Assembly: GCF_050279675.1 (NCBI RefSeq)
Contig: NZ_JBNNUK010000008.1
Span: forward strand, 1-64,000
DNA length: 64,000 bases
Direction: 5' to 3'
From: Viridibacillus sp050279675
GTDB lineage: Bacteria > Bacillota > Bacilli > Bacillales_A > Planococcaceae
The notes under the pieces were generated by a model that ran no database searches, was not told where the DNA came from, and worked only from the letters and a program-made list of their open reading frames with translations. Of this stretch, positions 42,901 to 51,551 are shown one piece after another (position 1 is the stretch's first letter; the number at the start of each line of letters is the position of its first letter). A program made the position numbers and the translations under genes.

Positions 42901-43818
42901 CTAGTTTAATTGGATAAAGCCATTGCCTACTTGACTGATAGGGAAATCCATTTTTCTTGAATGACTACTAAAATATCTTTCAACTTGTGATGGGAGTAGC
43001 ATTTGATCATATTTTTGTATGAGATTTAAAACTAGTGCAACTGCTCCAGAAGCGTGTGGAGCTGCCATTGAAGTACCGGTTAGTTTTACGTATTGCCCAT
43101 TTAAATGAGTAGATAAAATATCTTCACCAGGTGCCATGAATTTTAGGTTTAGATTAGTATGAGAAAAGACAGAAGGAACTAAATCATTATTTACAGATCC
43201 TATTGAAAGCGTTTCTTCATAAAACGCCGGATATGAAATTTCGTATGTTTCAGAATCGCCATCACCGCCATTCCCAGCTGCAGCAACAATAATAATACCT
43301 GCATCATATACATTTTTTATCGTTTTATATAATTCATTTGTATGTGTAGGACCGCCTAACGACATATTAATCACGCTTACTTTCTCACCATTAGGACCTG
43401 TCCATTTCATTGCATAATCCAAAGCTTCAACTAATTGATCATAAGAACCGGCCCCTCTTTTATCTAATACTTTTAGAATAAGTAAGTTACATTTAGGTGC
43501 TACACCTATAACACCCACGCCATTATTTCTAGCTCCTATAATTCCAGCAACGTGTGTACCATGGCCATTATGATCTTCAAAAATGCTGGGCTCACCATTA
43601 TCATCATCTGTGAAATTATATCCACCGATAATGGCATCTGTTAAATCAGGGTGATGTGTGGCAATACCCGTATCCAAAATGGCTATAACGACTCCACTAC
43701 CTTCGGAAGCCTCTGTCCAAATTTCTCTTGCTTTGATGAGATCTACTCCAGGAGGAACAACCTCTAAATCATTATAAAATGATAAAATTTTGTATTTACC
43801 TAATTCGATTTTCGGCAT
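42901..43818 (-). CDS. Intracellular subtilisin-like serine protease
   Basis: A 305-residue S8 protease with the triad Asp49 (AILDTG), His86 (NGHGTHVAG) and Ser250 (GTSMAAPH), and oxyanion Asn183. No signal peptide is present, as in the IspA/ISP group. The short N-terminal extension YKILSFYNDLEVVPPGV resembles the inhibitory propeptide of ISPs but has ILSFY where LIPY is usual. The ATG at 43818 has AAAGGA 8 bp upstream; two earlier in-frame ATGs lie near that site. It is followed by yvrJ. Confidence 0.88.
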   Translation of the reverse strand: MPKIELGKYKILSFYNDLEVVPPGVDLIKAREIWTEASEGSGVVIAILDTGIATHHPDLTDAIIGGYNFTDDDNGEPSIFEDHNGHGTHVAGIIGARNNGVGVIGVAPKCNLLILKVLDKRGAGSYDQLVEALDYAMKWTGPNGEKVSVINMSLGGPTHTNELYKTIKNVYDAGIIIVAAAGNGGDGDSETYEISYPAFYEETLSIGSVNNDLVPSVFSHTNLNLKFMAPGEDILSTHLNGQYVKLTGTSMAAPHASGAVALVLNLIQKYDQMLLPSQVERYFSSHSRKMDFPISQVGNGFIQLN

Positions 43819-44260
43819 ATTATCCATCCTTTTCATATTAGTTTTTTGTATAAAAGAATTTCACTCGACGCTTGGCAAATCATAATGAATAAAGTAATGT
43901 CTCGGCCAATATTTCCTAGACAATGTTTAATTTATCCCTTTGAATTCCTCCTTTATAATCCGTTATATTCTATAAAGAGATATTTAGAATAAATTATCAA
44001 AATAGTTAATCAATTTAGTTCTATTATCACTATAGCAAAAGAGAAATTGAATGCTTACATAGAATGTCCAGGAAATTTAGGGGGGATAGAAGAAAGTAAG
44101 GTGCGGCGATCTTCGCTTTATTTGTGATAAATGTAGAAAATCCATTTCAATTAAATACCTTCCAAATAAATTCTTTTATTGAATAATATACAAATTTTCA
44201 GGTATTTTATATAATTGAATGTAATTATATGACATTAGTTAGGATGGATGGTGATGATCA
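43819..44260. other. Divergent intergenic region, protease and Nudix genes
   Basis: About 440 AT-rich bases between divergently transcribed genes. I see no third gene; promoters for both sides must lie here but no box pair is good enough to mark. Confidence 0.5.
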
Positions 44261-44878
44261 ATGGAACCTAAATGGCTTGAATGGGCGAAACAGCTTCAAT
44301 CTATCGCACAGGCGGGGTTAACTTATTCAAAAGATGTCTACGACTTGGAAAGGTTTGAGTTAATAAAGGAAATTAGCGTGGAAATGCTGTCGTATCAAAC
44401 AGGAATAGATAAGGTAAGAATAAAGGATCTATTTGCGAATGAAACTGGTTACGCCACTCCGAAAGTAGATATTAGGGCAGTCATTTTTCAAGATAATAAA
44501 TTATTAATGGTTAGAGAAAATACTGATGGTGATTGGGCGCTACCAGGAGGATGGGCTGATATTGGGCTGACGCCAAGTGAAGTAGCAGTAAAAGAAGTAA
44601 AAGAAGAATCAGGGTTTGAAGTAAAGGCAGTTAAGTTATTAGGCGTACTAGATAAGAAGTGCCATCCACATCCCCCATCTCTTTATCACGTTTATAAAAT
44701 GTTTATAAAATGTGAAATAATTGGTGGAGAACCAATGAAGGGCATTGAAACCAATGCGGTGGCGTTTTTCTCTGAAAATGAATTGCCAACCATATCAAAA
44801 GCTCGGAATACACAATCTCAAATTAATTGGGTATTTACAAATCTAAATAATCCACAGGCACCCGTTTATTTAGATTAA
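44261..44878 (+). CDS. Nudix hydrolase with N-terminal extension domain
   Basis: A 205-residue Nudix enzyme. The Nudix box runs GGWADIGLTPSEVAVKEVKE and ESGFE, with Lys in place of the usual Arg of the REUxEE segment. An N-terminal helical domain of about 65 residues (WLEWAKQLQSIAQAGLTYSKD) is the NUDIX_N-type extension of YjhB-like proteins, annotated as ADP-ribose pyrophosphatases. The substrate is unproven. Confidence 0.87.
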   Translation: MEPKWLEWAKQLQSIAQAGLTYSKDVYDLERFELIKEISVEMLSYQTGIDKVRIKDLFANETGYATPKVDIRAVIFQDNKLLMVRENTDGDWALPGGWADIGLTPSEVAVKEVKEESGFEVKAVKLLGVLDKKCHPHPPSLYHVYKMFIKCEIIGGEPMKGIETNAVAFFSENELPTISKARNTQSQINWVFTNLNNPQAPVYLD

Positions 44879-44972
44879 TTTATTTCTGTAATAGTAATTT
44901 TATAATTAATCGAGTGGATTAAAAATAACTAGTAAATAAGAATGTTTTATAGCAATTGGAAGAGGTGATTCG

Positions 44973-45440
44973 ATGCAGCAATTATTTGTTGGTAAAATGA
45001 ATATCGATCTTGCAAAGGAAATTTTAAGTTGGAGATATGAAGCCCCATATGATTTTTATAACAATGATTTAGATACAGATTCATTAAATGAAATGCTAGA
45101 AAATCCATATTATTCAGTAGCAGATGCTAATGGAGAATTGGTCGGCTTTTATTGTATTGGACAGTCAGCGCAAGTACCAATTGGTTCTCTATTTGGTGCC
45201 TATGTAGAGGAACGAGTTGATATTGGTATAGGAATGAAGCCTGGATTAACTGGTAAAGGGAATGGTTATACCTTCTTTGCATTCATACTTAACCATATTC
45301 AAAATGAAAATTTTTTACCAATACGTTTAACTGTTGCTAAATTTAATCATAGGGCTATTCATTTGTATGAAAAACTTGGCTTTGTTAAGATGATGGAATT
45401 TAGTAATGACTCAACAGAATTTATCGTAATGAATAAATAG
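44973..45440 (+). CDS. GNAT-family N-acetyltransferase
   Basis: A 155-residue GNAT protein. The acetyl-CoA loop is in GIGMKPGLTGKGNGYTF and the C-terminal strand pair in FNHRAIHLYEKLGFVKM. The acceptor substrate is unknown. GAAGAGGTGAT precedes the ATG. It is the first of two small genes between the Nudix and MFS genes. Confidence 0.87.
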   Translation: MQQLFVGKMNIDLAKEILSWRYEAPYDFYNNDLDTDSLNEMLENPYYSVADANGELVGFYCIGQSAQVPIGSLFGAYVEERVDIGIGMKPGLTGKGNGYTFFAFILNHIQNENFLPIRLTVAKFNHRAIHLYEKLGFVKMMEFSNDSTEFIVMNK

Positions 45441-45515
45441 GAGAATTTATAATAGTTTAGAAACTTTATATTGGTTCTTTACAAAACTGCCGATTTTATA
45501 AAAGGAGTAATATTA

Positions 45516-45875
45516 ATGGATAAAGAAAAATTACAGGAACTTTGTGAACTTTTACCGGGTATAACGCATGATTATCAAGAGGATTGGCAAGCGGAACGTT
45601 ATCATATAGGTGGTAAGATGTTTGCAATGTTAGGTGGAGATGCTGAAAGAAAGCCCATCATAACTTTAAAATGTGAGCCTAATCGAGCTGTAGAGTTGCG
45701 TGAGACTTATAAGAGCATTGTTCCAGGGTATTATATGAACAAAACACACTGGAATTCATTATATTTGGAATCGGATTTGTCTGTTGATATTTTCGAAAAT
45801 TTAATTGTACATTCATATAATTTAGTTTTTGAAAAATTAACTAAAAAGGTACAAAAAGAAATTGTTGCAAAATGA
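45516..45875 (+). CDS. MmcQ/YjbR-family protein
   Basis: A 119-residue protein of the MmcQ/YjbR (CyaY-like fold) family: WQAERYHIGGKMFAML, LKCEPNRAVELRE and the GYYMNKTHWNSLYL motif. Such proteins may bind DNA but have no clear role. The ATG at 45516 follows AAAAGGAG; the frame extends upstream 15 codons without support. Confidence 0.88.
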   Translation: MDKEKLQELCELLPGITHDYQEDWQAERYHIGGKMFAMLGGDAERKPIITLKCEPNRAVELRETYKSIVPGYYMNKTHWNSLYLESDLSVDIFENLIVHSYNLVFEKLTKKVQKEIVAK

Positions 45876-46070
45876 CCTATAAAATAAATCACATGTAGTA
45901 TATGTGGAAGTGATAGGAAAAGGAAATAGGTCAGTGTTTTCTTTTGAAAAATTGTTGTACTTTTTTTATGGAAAATAGATCTAAAGGGTACTTTGACTTC
46001 CATACTTTCAAACCGTAAAATAAATTATTACGGGAACCGAAAAATATTGGAAGTTAGAGGGTAGAGTAAT

Positions 46071-47318
46071 TTGAGAGAGAGTCAGTCGAGAAAGGCACAG
46101 CGCAATTTGTATACCTTTCTAGTGAGTAAGATGGTGACGTCACTTGGTTTTGGCGTGTTTAACTTTGGAATGAGTTTATACATATTATCTGTAACAGGTT
46201 CAGCACTTAGCTTTGCTACGAATATTCTATTTAATGTACTACCACGTGCTCTAGCAGCGCCAGTTGCAGGGTATGTGGCGGATCGCTTTCCAAAAAAGCG
46301 TGTTGTTGTGACAAGTATGATTGGCATTAGTTTGTCAGTTGGTGTTTTGATTGTTTATACGGTGATGTACGGAATATCAGTGCCTGCTATATATACAATT
46401 ACGGCTATTTTTTCTACATTCGGAGCATTTAATGGGATTGCTTTTTCAAGCTCTATACCGAATTTAGTCGGTAAGGAACGTTTACAGAAGGCGGTTTCTT
46501 TTAATCAGGTGTCACATTCTATTGGCGCAATTGGTGGTCCATCTATTGGAGGCATGTTATTTGGTTTTGTCTCAATGGAAGTGTTCCTAATGACGATGTT
46601 TATAGCTTATGTAATTGCACTATGTATGGAAGCAACAATGGACTTTACATTGTTTGAAGTACCTGTGAAGAAGAGAAAAGAATCGATGGTAGCGAGCATG
46701 AAGGAAGGATTCCAATATTTACGTACAAAGCCCCTTGTGCAAACGTTATTGATGACCACACTATGGATGAACTTTTTCTTTTCTGCCGTTAGTGTGGGGC
46801 TCGTATTTATCTTAGTTGAAAAGTTAAGTATTCCGTCAACTCAAGTAGGTATTATTCAAGGGGCAGGAGCGATTGGTATGCTTGTCGTTTCTATTTATTT
46901 ATCTACTCGTAGCGACTTGAAATCACCTTTGCATTTTGTTAAGCGTGCTGCGTTTATGATGTGTGCAGTCGTTGCTAGTATTACAATTCCTTTATTTATG
47001 AATTTTAATGATATTAGTACCTTCATTTTTTATATGGTGTTAATGATCTTGTTTTCAGCAATGGGCGTTTGTGCGAATACGCCGATTGGTATAGTGCTTC
47101 AACGATCAATTGATGATGAGTACCGTGGACGGGTATTTGGTATTATAGAAACGTTATCGGTTGGAACAGGTCCTATTGGCGCATTAATTTTTGGTGCGTT
47201 ATTTGATTATGTCGATGCTAAAGTAATCTTACTTTGTGTGAGTATAGCATTGGCGCTATGTATTACATATCTAATGAGAAAATCTAATATTGGTGTTCCG
47301 GGGGATGAACTAGTTTAG
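46071..47318 (+). CDS. MFS transporter (DHA3/MefA-like)
   Basis: A 415-residue twelve-segment MFS protein. The segment NVLPRALAAPVAGYVADRFPKKR is the family motif A of DHA3-type exporters (macrolide and siderophore efflux group). The TTG start has GAGGGT 7 bp upstream. The substrate is unknown and no regulator is adjacent. Confidence 0.87.
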   Translation: MRESQSRKAQRNLYTFLVSKMVTSLGFGVFNFGMSLYILSVTGSALSFATNILFNVLPRALAAPVAGYVADRFPKKRVVVTSMIGISLSVGVLIVYTVMYGISVPAIYTITAIFSTFGAFNGIAFSSSIPNLVGKERLQKAVSFNQVSHSIGAIGGPSIGGMLFGFVSMEVFLMTMFIAYVIALCMEATMDFTLFEVPVKKRKESMVASMKEGFQYLRTKPLVQTLLMTTLWMNFFFSAVSVGLVFILVEKLSIPSTQVGIIQGAGAIGMLVVSIYLSTRSDLKSPLHFVKRAAFMMCAVVASITIPLFMNFNDISTFIFYMVLMILFSAMGVCANTPIGIVLQRSIDDEYRGRVFGIIETLSVGTGPIGALIFGALFDYVDAKVILLCVSIALALCITYLMRKSNIGVPGDELV

Positions 47319-47440
47319 TATTGATTAATTGAAAAGTTAGAGATATGTCTATTGTTCATTAGATACGAATAATTTTTTATCAATATTTAATAAGCCCACC
47401 AAAATAGGCGAGTAAACTAGAATAGTATGTCTTCAGTTTG

Positions 47441-47476
47441 AAGTGACTTCTCATTGAGAAAAGTCACTTTTTATTT
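47441..47476 (+). terminator. Terminator after the MFS gene
   Basis: AAGTGACTT (47441-47449) pairs with AAGTCACTT (47461-47469), inner bases extend the stem, and TTTATTT follows. Confidence 0.88.
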
Positions 47477-47543
47477 GTAAAAAAAATTTATTTACTTTTT
47501 TATAACTTGGGAGTAATATTACATAAGTTTCAAATTTCTAAAT

Positions 47544-47661
47544 CGCTTAAGTGAAATACACGGGGGACCCATTTACGGATTGTAATGTAATCCTAGGGGT
47601 GAATCCTTTGAAAAAGGTAGGGCTACTCAAGGCCCGAATCCGACAGCTAACCCCGTAAGCG
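47544..47661 (+). promoter_or_regulatory. c-di-AMP riboswitch (ydaO-yuaA class)
   Basis: P1 is CGCTTA/TAAGCG (47544-47549 with 47656-47661). The class hallmarks are present: CGGGGGACCC, GGGGTGAATCC, GGTAGGG and GAATCCGACAGCTAACCCCG. This class binds c-di-AMP and turns genes off through a downstream terminator, which is present at 47708. The next gene is kimA, a classic target. Confidence 0.95.
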
Positions 47662-47707
47662 TTATATGAGAAGGAAGATGGAGCTTGTTAGACAGGAACC
47701 CTAATGT

Positions 47708-47745
47708 CTACAGGTCTATTTGTTGATGACCTGTAGGCTTTTTTT
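47708..47745 (+). terminator. Riboswitch expression-platform terminator
   Basis: CTACAGGTC (47708-47716) pairs with GACCTGTAG (47728-47736), then GC and seven T residues, 40 bp before kimA. It should form when c-di-AMP is bound upstream. Confidence 0.92.
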
Positions 47746-47786
47746 GTTCTCTAAAAGTAAAAAATCCTCTAGATTGGGTGAGAAAA

Positions 47787-49613
47787 ATGAAAGCCTCATT
47801 GAAAAGAATGTTGATTGGTAGACCATTGAAATCGACTGAATTAGGTGAACAAAGATTAAATAAAACGAAAGCATTGGCTATCCTTTCATCAGATGCTCTA
47901 TCGTCTGTAGCATATGGTCCTGAGCAGATATTGATCGTATTAGTTACAGTTGGAACAGCAGCGCTATGGTATTCAATACCTATTGCAATTGGCGTCATCA
48001 TTCTTTTAACAGCACTTATACTGTCATATCGCCAAATTATTTATGCTTATCCTCATGGGGGAGGGGCTTATGTTGTATCTAGGGAAAATCTCGGGGTTAA
48101 TCCAGGTCTTGTTGCCGGTGGTTCCTTATTAGTCGATTATATTTTGACGGTGGCTGTTAGTGTGTCTGCTGGAACAGATGCTATAACATCAGCGCTTCCA
48201 AGTCTCCATGATTATAATGTGGAGATTGGGATTGTATTTGTTATCTTACTAACGATTTTGAATTTAAGAGGCGTGACGGAATCAGCTTCTGTTTTAGCTT
48301 ATCCAGTGTACTTATTTGTGTTAGCGTTATTAATCTTGATTGGAGTAGGAATCTTTAATGTTTTGACAGGTAATGTTCCAGCGGATTTGCATACTTCAAT
48401 TGGTACCCCTGTCGCAGGGCTTAGCTTGTTTATTTTTTTAAAAGCTTTTGCTTCAGGTAGTTCTGCTTTAACTGGTGTCGAAGCCATTTCGAATGCTATT
48501 CCAAATTTTAAAGAACCTGCACCTGTAAATGCAGCGAAAACTTTAATGGCAATGGGCGGTTTGCTTGCGATTTTATTTTCAGGCATTGTTTTCCTAGCTT
48601 ATTATTACGGTATTACACCGAGTGCGACATCAACTGTTGTATCCCAAATCGCTGAAGCAAGCTTCGGGCGTAATATGGTTTATTACTTCATTCAAGGAAC
48701 AACAGCGTTGATATTAGTGCTCGCTGCAAATACAGGGTATTCTGCGTTCCCATTACTAGCTGTGAATCTATCAAAAGATAAATTTATTCCTAGAATGTTT
48801 CAAATAAGAGGAGATCGTTTAGGGTATTCTAATGGCATTATTTTATTGAGTTTGGCAGCAATTCTATTGATCATCGTATTTAATGGTACTACTGAGAAAT
48901 TAATTCCTTTGTATGCTGTTGGGGTTTTTATACCTTTTACATTATCTCAAACGGGAATGATTGTGAAATGGATAAGAGAAAAACCTCAAGGCTGGGTAAC
49001 AAAACTAATCATCAACTCAGTTGGAGCGACGATATCATTTGTTGTAACAATTGTGTTTTTCGTGACAAAATTGCCTGCAGTATGGCCAGTGTTTATTTTC
49101 TTACCAATCATTATCTTTGTTTTCCATCGTATAAAAAAACATTACGATTCGGTGGGGCCACAGCTCAGATTAATAGCTGATGAAGAAGTTCCACCAATCG
49201 AAGGTAATGTTATTATTGTTCCTGTCGCAGGCATTACGAAGGTTGTAAGAAATTCACTAAATTACGCCCAATCGTTGAATGCTGATCAAATTATTGCAGT
49301 ATATATTGCATTTGAAAGAGAGGATACGAGAAAGTTTGAGGAACAGTGGAAGAAGTGGCAACCCGATGTGAAGTTGGTGACATTGTACTCTCCTTATCGC
49401 AGTATTGTGCAACCACTAACGAAATTCATAGACAAAGCTGAAAGACTAGCGAGTAAGTCAAACTATCAAGTCTCTGTCATCATTCCACAATTTTTGCCTA
49501 AGAAAGGTTGGCAAAATATTCTCCACAATCAGTCGAGTCTGTTAATACACACCTCTTTGCTGTATCGGAGAAATGTAGTCCTCATCACAGTTCCATTTCA
49601 TTTGCAAAAATAA
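47787..49613 (+). CDS. kimA: Potassium importer KimA (YdaO)
   Basis: A 608-residue APC-family transporter with twelve membrane segments and a cytoplasmic C-terminal domain (about residues 455-608), the size and plan of B. subtilis KimA, a high-affinity K+/H+ symporter. The N-terminus GRPLKSTELGEQRLNKTKALA and SSDALSSVAYGPEQ are hallmarks. The ATG at 47787 follows GGGTGAG; the GTG at 47778 lies in that site. Expression should fall when c-di-AMP is high through the leader riboswitch. Confidence 0.95.
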   Translation: MKASLKRMLIGRPLKSTELGEQRLNKTKALAILSSDALSSVAYGPEQILIVLVTVGTAALWYSIPIAIGVIILLTALILSYRQIIYAYPHGGGAYVVSRENLGVNPGLVAGGSLLVDYILTVAVSVSAGTDAITSALPSLHDYNVEIGIVFVILLTILNLRGVTESASVLAYPVYLFVLALLILIGVGIFNVLTGNVPADLHTSIGTPVAGLSLFIFLKAFASGSSALTGVEAISNAIPNFKEPAPVNAAKTLMAMGGLLAILFSGIVFLAYYYGITPSATSTVVSQIAEASFGRNMVYYFIQGTTALILVLAANTGYSAFPLLAVNLSKDKFIPRMFQIRGDRLGYSNGIILLSLAAILLIIVFNGTTEKLIPLYAVGVFIPFTLSQTGMIVKWIREKPQGWVTKLIINSVGATISFVVTIVFFVTKLPAVWPVFIFLPIIIFVFHRIKKHYDSVGPQLRLIADEEVPPIEGNVIIVPVAGITKVVRNSLNYAQSLNADQIIAVYIAFEREDTRKFEEQWKKWQPDVKLVTLYSPYRSIVQPLTKFIDKAERLASKSNYQVSVIIPQFLPKKGWQNILHNQSSLLIHTSLLYRRNVVLITVPFHLQK

Positions 49614-49685
49614 TAGAGGATTTTTTAAAGTTTTATTGAATATATAATACAAAGAAAATCCTTATCCTTATAGCTTAAATGAATT

Positions 49686-49718
49686 AAAGTCCTGTATTTA
49701 ATTACAGGGCTTTAATTT
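49686..49718 (+). terminator. Terminator after kimA
   Basis: AAAGTCCTGTA pairs with TACAGGGCTTT (one G-T pair), then AATTTTATTT. Confidence 0.8.
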
Positions 49719-49760
49719 TATTTGTAAATAAAAAAGTCTAAAGATAAAAAAGGAGAAACT

Positions 49761-50285
49761 ATGATTATTTTAATCAATGGCGCCTTTGGTGTTGGGAAAA
49801 CAAGCGTTACTGAATTATTGCATGCGAATTTAGAAGAGAGTATTATTTTTGACCCGGAAGTAGTGGGATTTATGCTCAGACATATGTTACCAAATGATAT
49901 AAAAGAAAAAGAGGCTCCTAGTGGAGATTTTCAGGATTTTATTTTATGGAGAAAGTTATTTGTGGAAACAGCTAGATGTCTTCATGAGCAGTATGGGCAG
50001 ACATTGATTGTCCCAATGACTATTAGGAACTTTGAATACTTCACTGAAATCATGGATGGCTTATATCAAGTAGATAATGAAGTGTATCATTTCTGCTTAA
50101 CAGCCACTAAAGAGACAATTCATAAACGTTTGTTAGAGAGAGGAGAAGTTATGGGGGATTGGTGTTTTCAGCAGACAGATAAATGTTTAGCAGCATACGA
50201 AAACAATGACTTTTCGTATTATATTAATACGGAGAACAAAGATTTAACTGAAATAATTGAGCACATTGTTGAGAAAATAAATTAA
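49761..50285 (+). CDS. tmrB: TmrB-like ATP-binding protein
   Basis: A 174-residue P-loop protein with Walker A GAFGVGKTS at residues 7-15. It resembles B. subtilis TmrB, which gives tunicamycin resistance: shared segments include the start IINGAFG, FDPEVVGFMLR, LWRKLF, LIVPMTI and the HKRLLERGE region. It is shorter than TmrB at the C-terminus and may lack the amphipathic membrane-binding helix. It is followed 39 bp later by a FosB-like gene. Confidence 0.8.
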   Translation: MIILINGAFGVGKTSVTELLHANLEESIIFDPEVVGFMLRHMLPNDIKEKEAPSGDFQDFILWRKLFVETARCLHEQYGQTLIVPMTIRNFEYFTEIMDGLYQVDNEVYHFCLTATKETIHKRLLERGEVMGDWCFQQTDKCLAAYENNDFSYYINTENKDLTEIIEHIVEKIN

Positions 50286-50324
50286 TGTTTATATATGAAA
50301 ATGAATTGGCAAAGGGCGGTTTTC

Positions 50325-50762
50325 ATGAATATTCAAGGTATAAATCATCTCTTATTTTCGGTTTCAAATTTAGAAAAATCAATTGAATTTTATCAAAATG
50401 TATTTGATGCAAAGTTATTAGTAAAAGGGCGCTCTACAGCATATTTTGATGTCGGTGGTATATGGCTAGCATTAAACGTAGAAGAAGGCATATCCCGCAA
50501 TGAAATACACCAGTCCTATACTCACATAGCATTCACAATAAAAGATTCGGATATCAATGCCATGTATGAAAGACTTAGAAATTTAAATGTAAATATATTA
50601 TCTGGTAGACAAAGAGATCAAAGGGATAAGAAATCTATCTATTTTACAGATTTAGATGGTCACAAGTTCGAATTTCATACAGGTACATTACAAGATAGAA
50701 TGGATTATTACATACAGGATAAAAAACATATGGAATTTTTTTATGACAGTAAACCAGAATAG
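50325..50762 (+). CDS. fosB: FosB-like metallothiol transferase (fosfomycin resistance)
   Basis: A 145-residue VOC-fold enzyme. Metal ligands His8 (INHLLF), His67 (YTHIAF) and Glu116 (HKFEFHTG) are all present, and the active-site stretch RDQRDKKSIYFTDLDGHK follows FosB closely. FosB adds bacillithiol to fosfomycin. The ATG at 50325 has AAAGGGCGG 5 bp upstream; the frame before it has no support. Chromosomal fosB homologues are common in Bacillales, so mobility is not implied. Confidence 0.92.
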   Translation: MNIQGINHLLFSVSNLEKSIEFYQNVFDAKLLVKGRSTAYFDVGGIWLALNVEEGISRNEIHQSYTHIAFTIKDSDINAMYERLRNLNVNILSGRQRDQRDKKSIYFTDLDGHKFEFHTGTLQDRMDYYIQDKKHMEFFYDSKPE

Positions 50763-50779
50763 TGAGGAAAGATGTCGAG

Positions 50780-51331
50780 ATGACAACAAATATTTACTTT
50801 GTAAGGCATGCGCATTCAGTGTATACACCGGATGAATTAACACGGCCATTATCCGAAAAAGGACTAAGAGATGCCAAGCCCATTTTAGAAAAGCTTAAAT
50901 TGGAGAAAATTGATACATTTATATCTAGCCCATATAGAAGAGCGGTTCAAACAATTGAGCCTCTAGCAAAATACAATAAAGCTGAAATTAAATTGAATGA
51001 GACTTTTCAAGAACGTAGACTAGCTCAAGGAGAAGTAAAGGATTTTACTGCAGCAATAACAAAAGTTTGGCAAGAACCAGATTTCGCATTTGATGAAGGA
51101 GAATCCAATTATAGAGCTCAATCCAGAGGTATAGAAGGTTTGATGGAAGTTTTGCATACTTATCAAGATCGAAATATTGTGATTGGAACACATGGGAATC
51201 TGATGGTGTTGATCATGAATTACTTTGATGCAAAATATGATTTTGCATTTTGGAAAGAGCTACAAATGCCAGATATCTATAAGTTGTCATTTGGTGGTGT
51301 GAATTTAATGAAGATAGAACATATTTATTAG
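50780..51331 (+). CDS. Histidine phosphatase-family protein
   Basis: A 183-residue enzyme of the phosphoglycerate-mutase-like group. The catalytic motif FVRHAHS lies near residue 8, the second Arg in SSPYRRAVQT, and the second His in IGTHGN. The substrate is unknown. The ATG at 50780 has GAGGAAAG 8 bp upstream; the frame can be opened at a GTG (50762) overlapping the fosB stop. Confidence 0.87.
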   Translation: MTTNIYFVRHAHSVYTPDELTRPLSEKGLRDAKPILEKLKLEKIDTFISSPYRRAVQTIEPLAKYNKAEIKLNETFQERRLAQGEVKDFTAAITKVWQEPDFAFDEGESNYRAQSRGIEGLMEVLHTYQDRNIVIGTHGNLMVLIMNYFDAKYDFAFWKELQMPDIYKLSFGGVNLMKIEHIY

Positions 51332-51345
51332 AGGGAGATTAGTAG

Positions 51346-51414
51346 ATGAGAATAATCGATACGGGAAGAGATGACTTTAAACAAATGGCTGAGAAATGGT
51401 TATATGAATTATAA
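51346..51414 (+). other. 22-codon frame, possible truncated gene
   Basis: An ATG with GAGGGAG upstream encodes RIIDTGRDDFKQMAEKWLYE and stops. It could be a real small peptide or a truncated gene start. No family recognised. Confidence 0.3.
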
Positions 51415-51436
51415 AGAGTTAATTGTAGCAATATCT

Positions 51437-51477
51437 AAGTCACCTATCAATGTTCGAATGGTAGGTGGCTTTTTTAT
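51437..51477 (+). terminator. Terminator after the phosphatase gene
   Basis: AAGTCACCTATC pairs with GGTAGGTGGCTT (G-T pairs included), followed by six T residues. Confidence 0.88.
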
Positions 51478-51551
51478 TTCTAATGCAGCTGTTTCGATGT
51501 TCATGGCATAATGTACACAGTGACAAATGAGGGGAATTAATGGAGGATGTT

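Noticed and set aside
49761..50762. tmrB-fosB pair as a transferred resistance island
   Set aside because: No mobile element, repeat or composition change is visible around it; chromosomal fosB homologues are common in this group.
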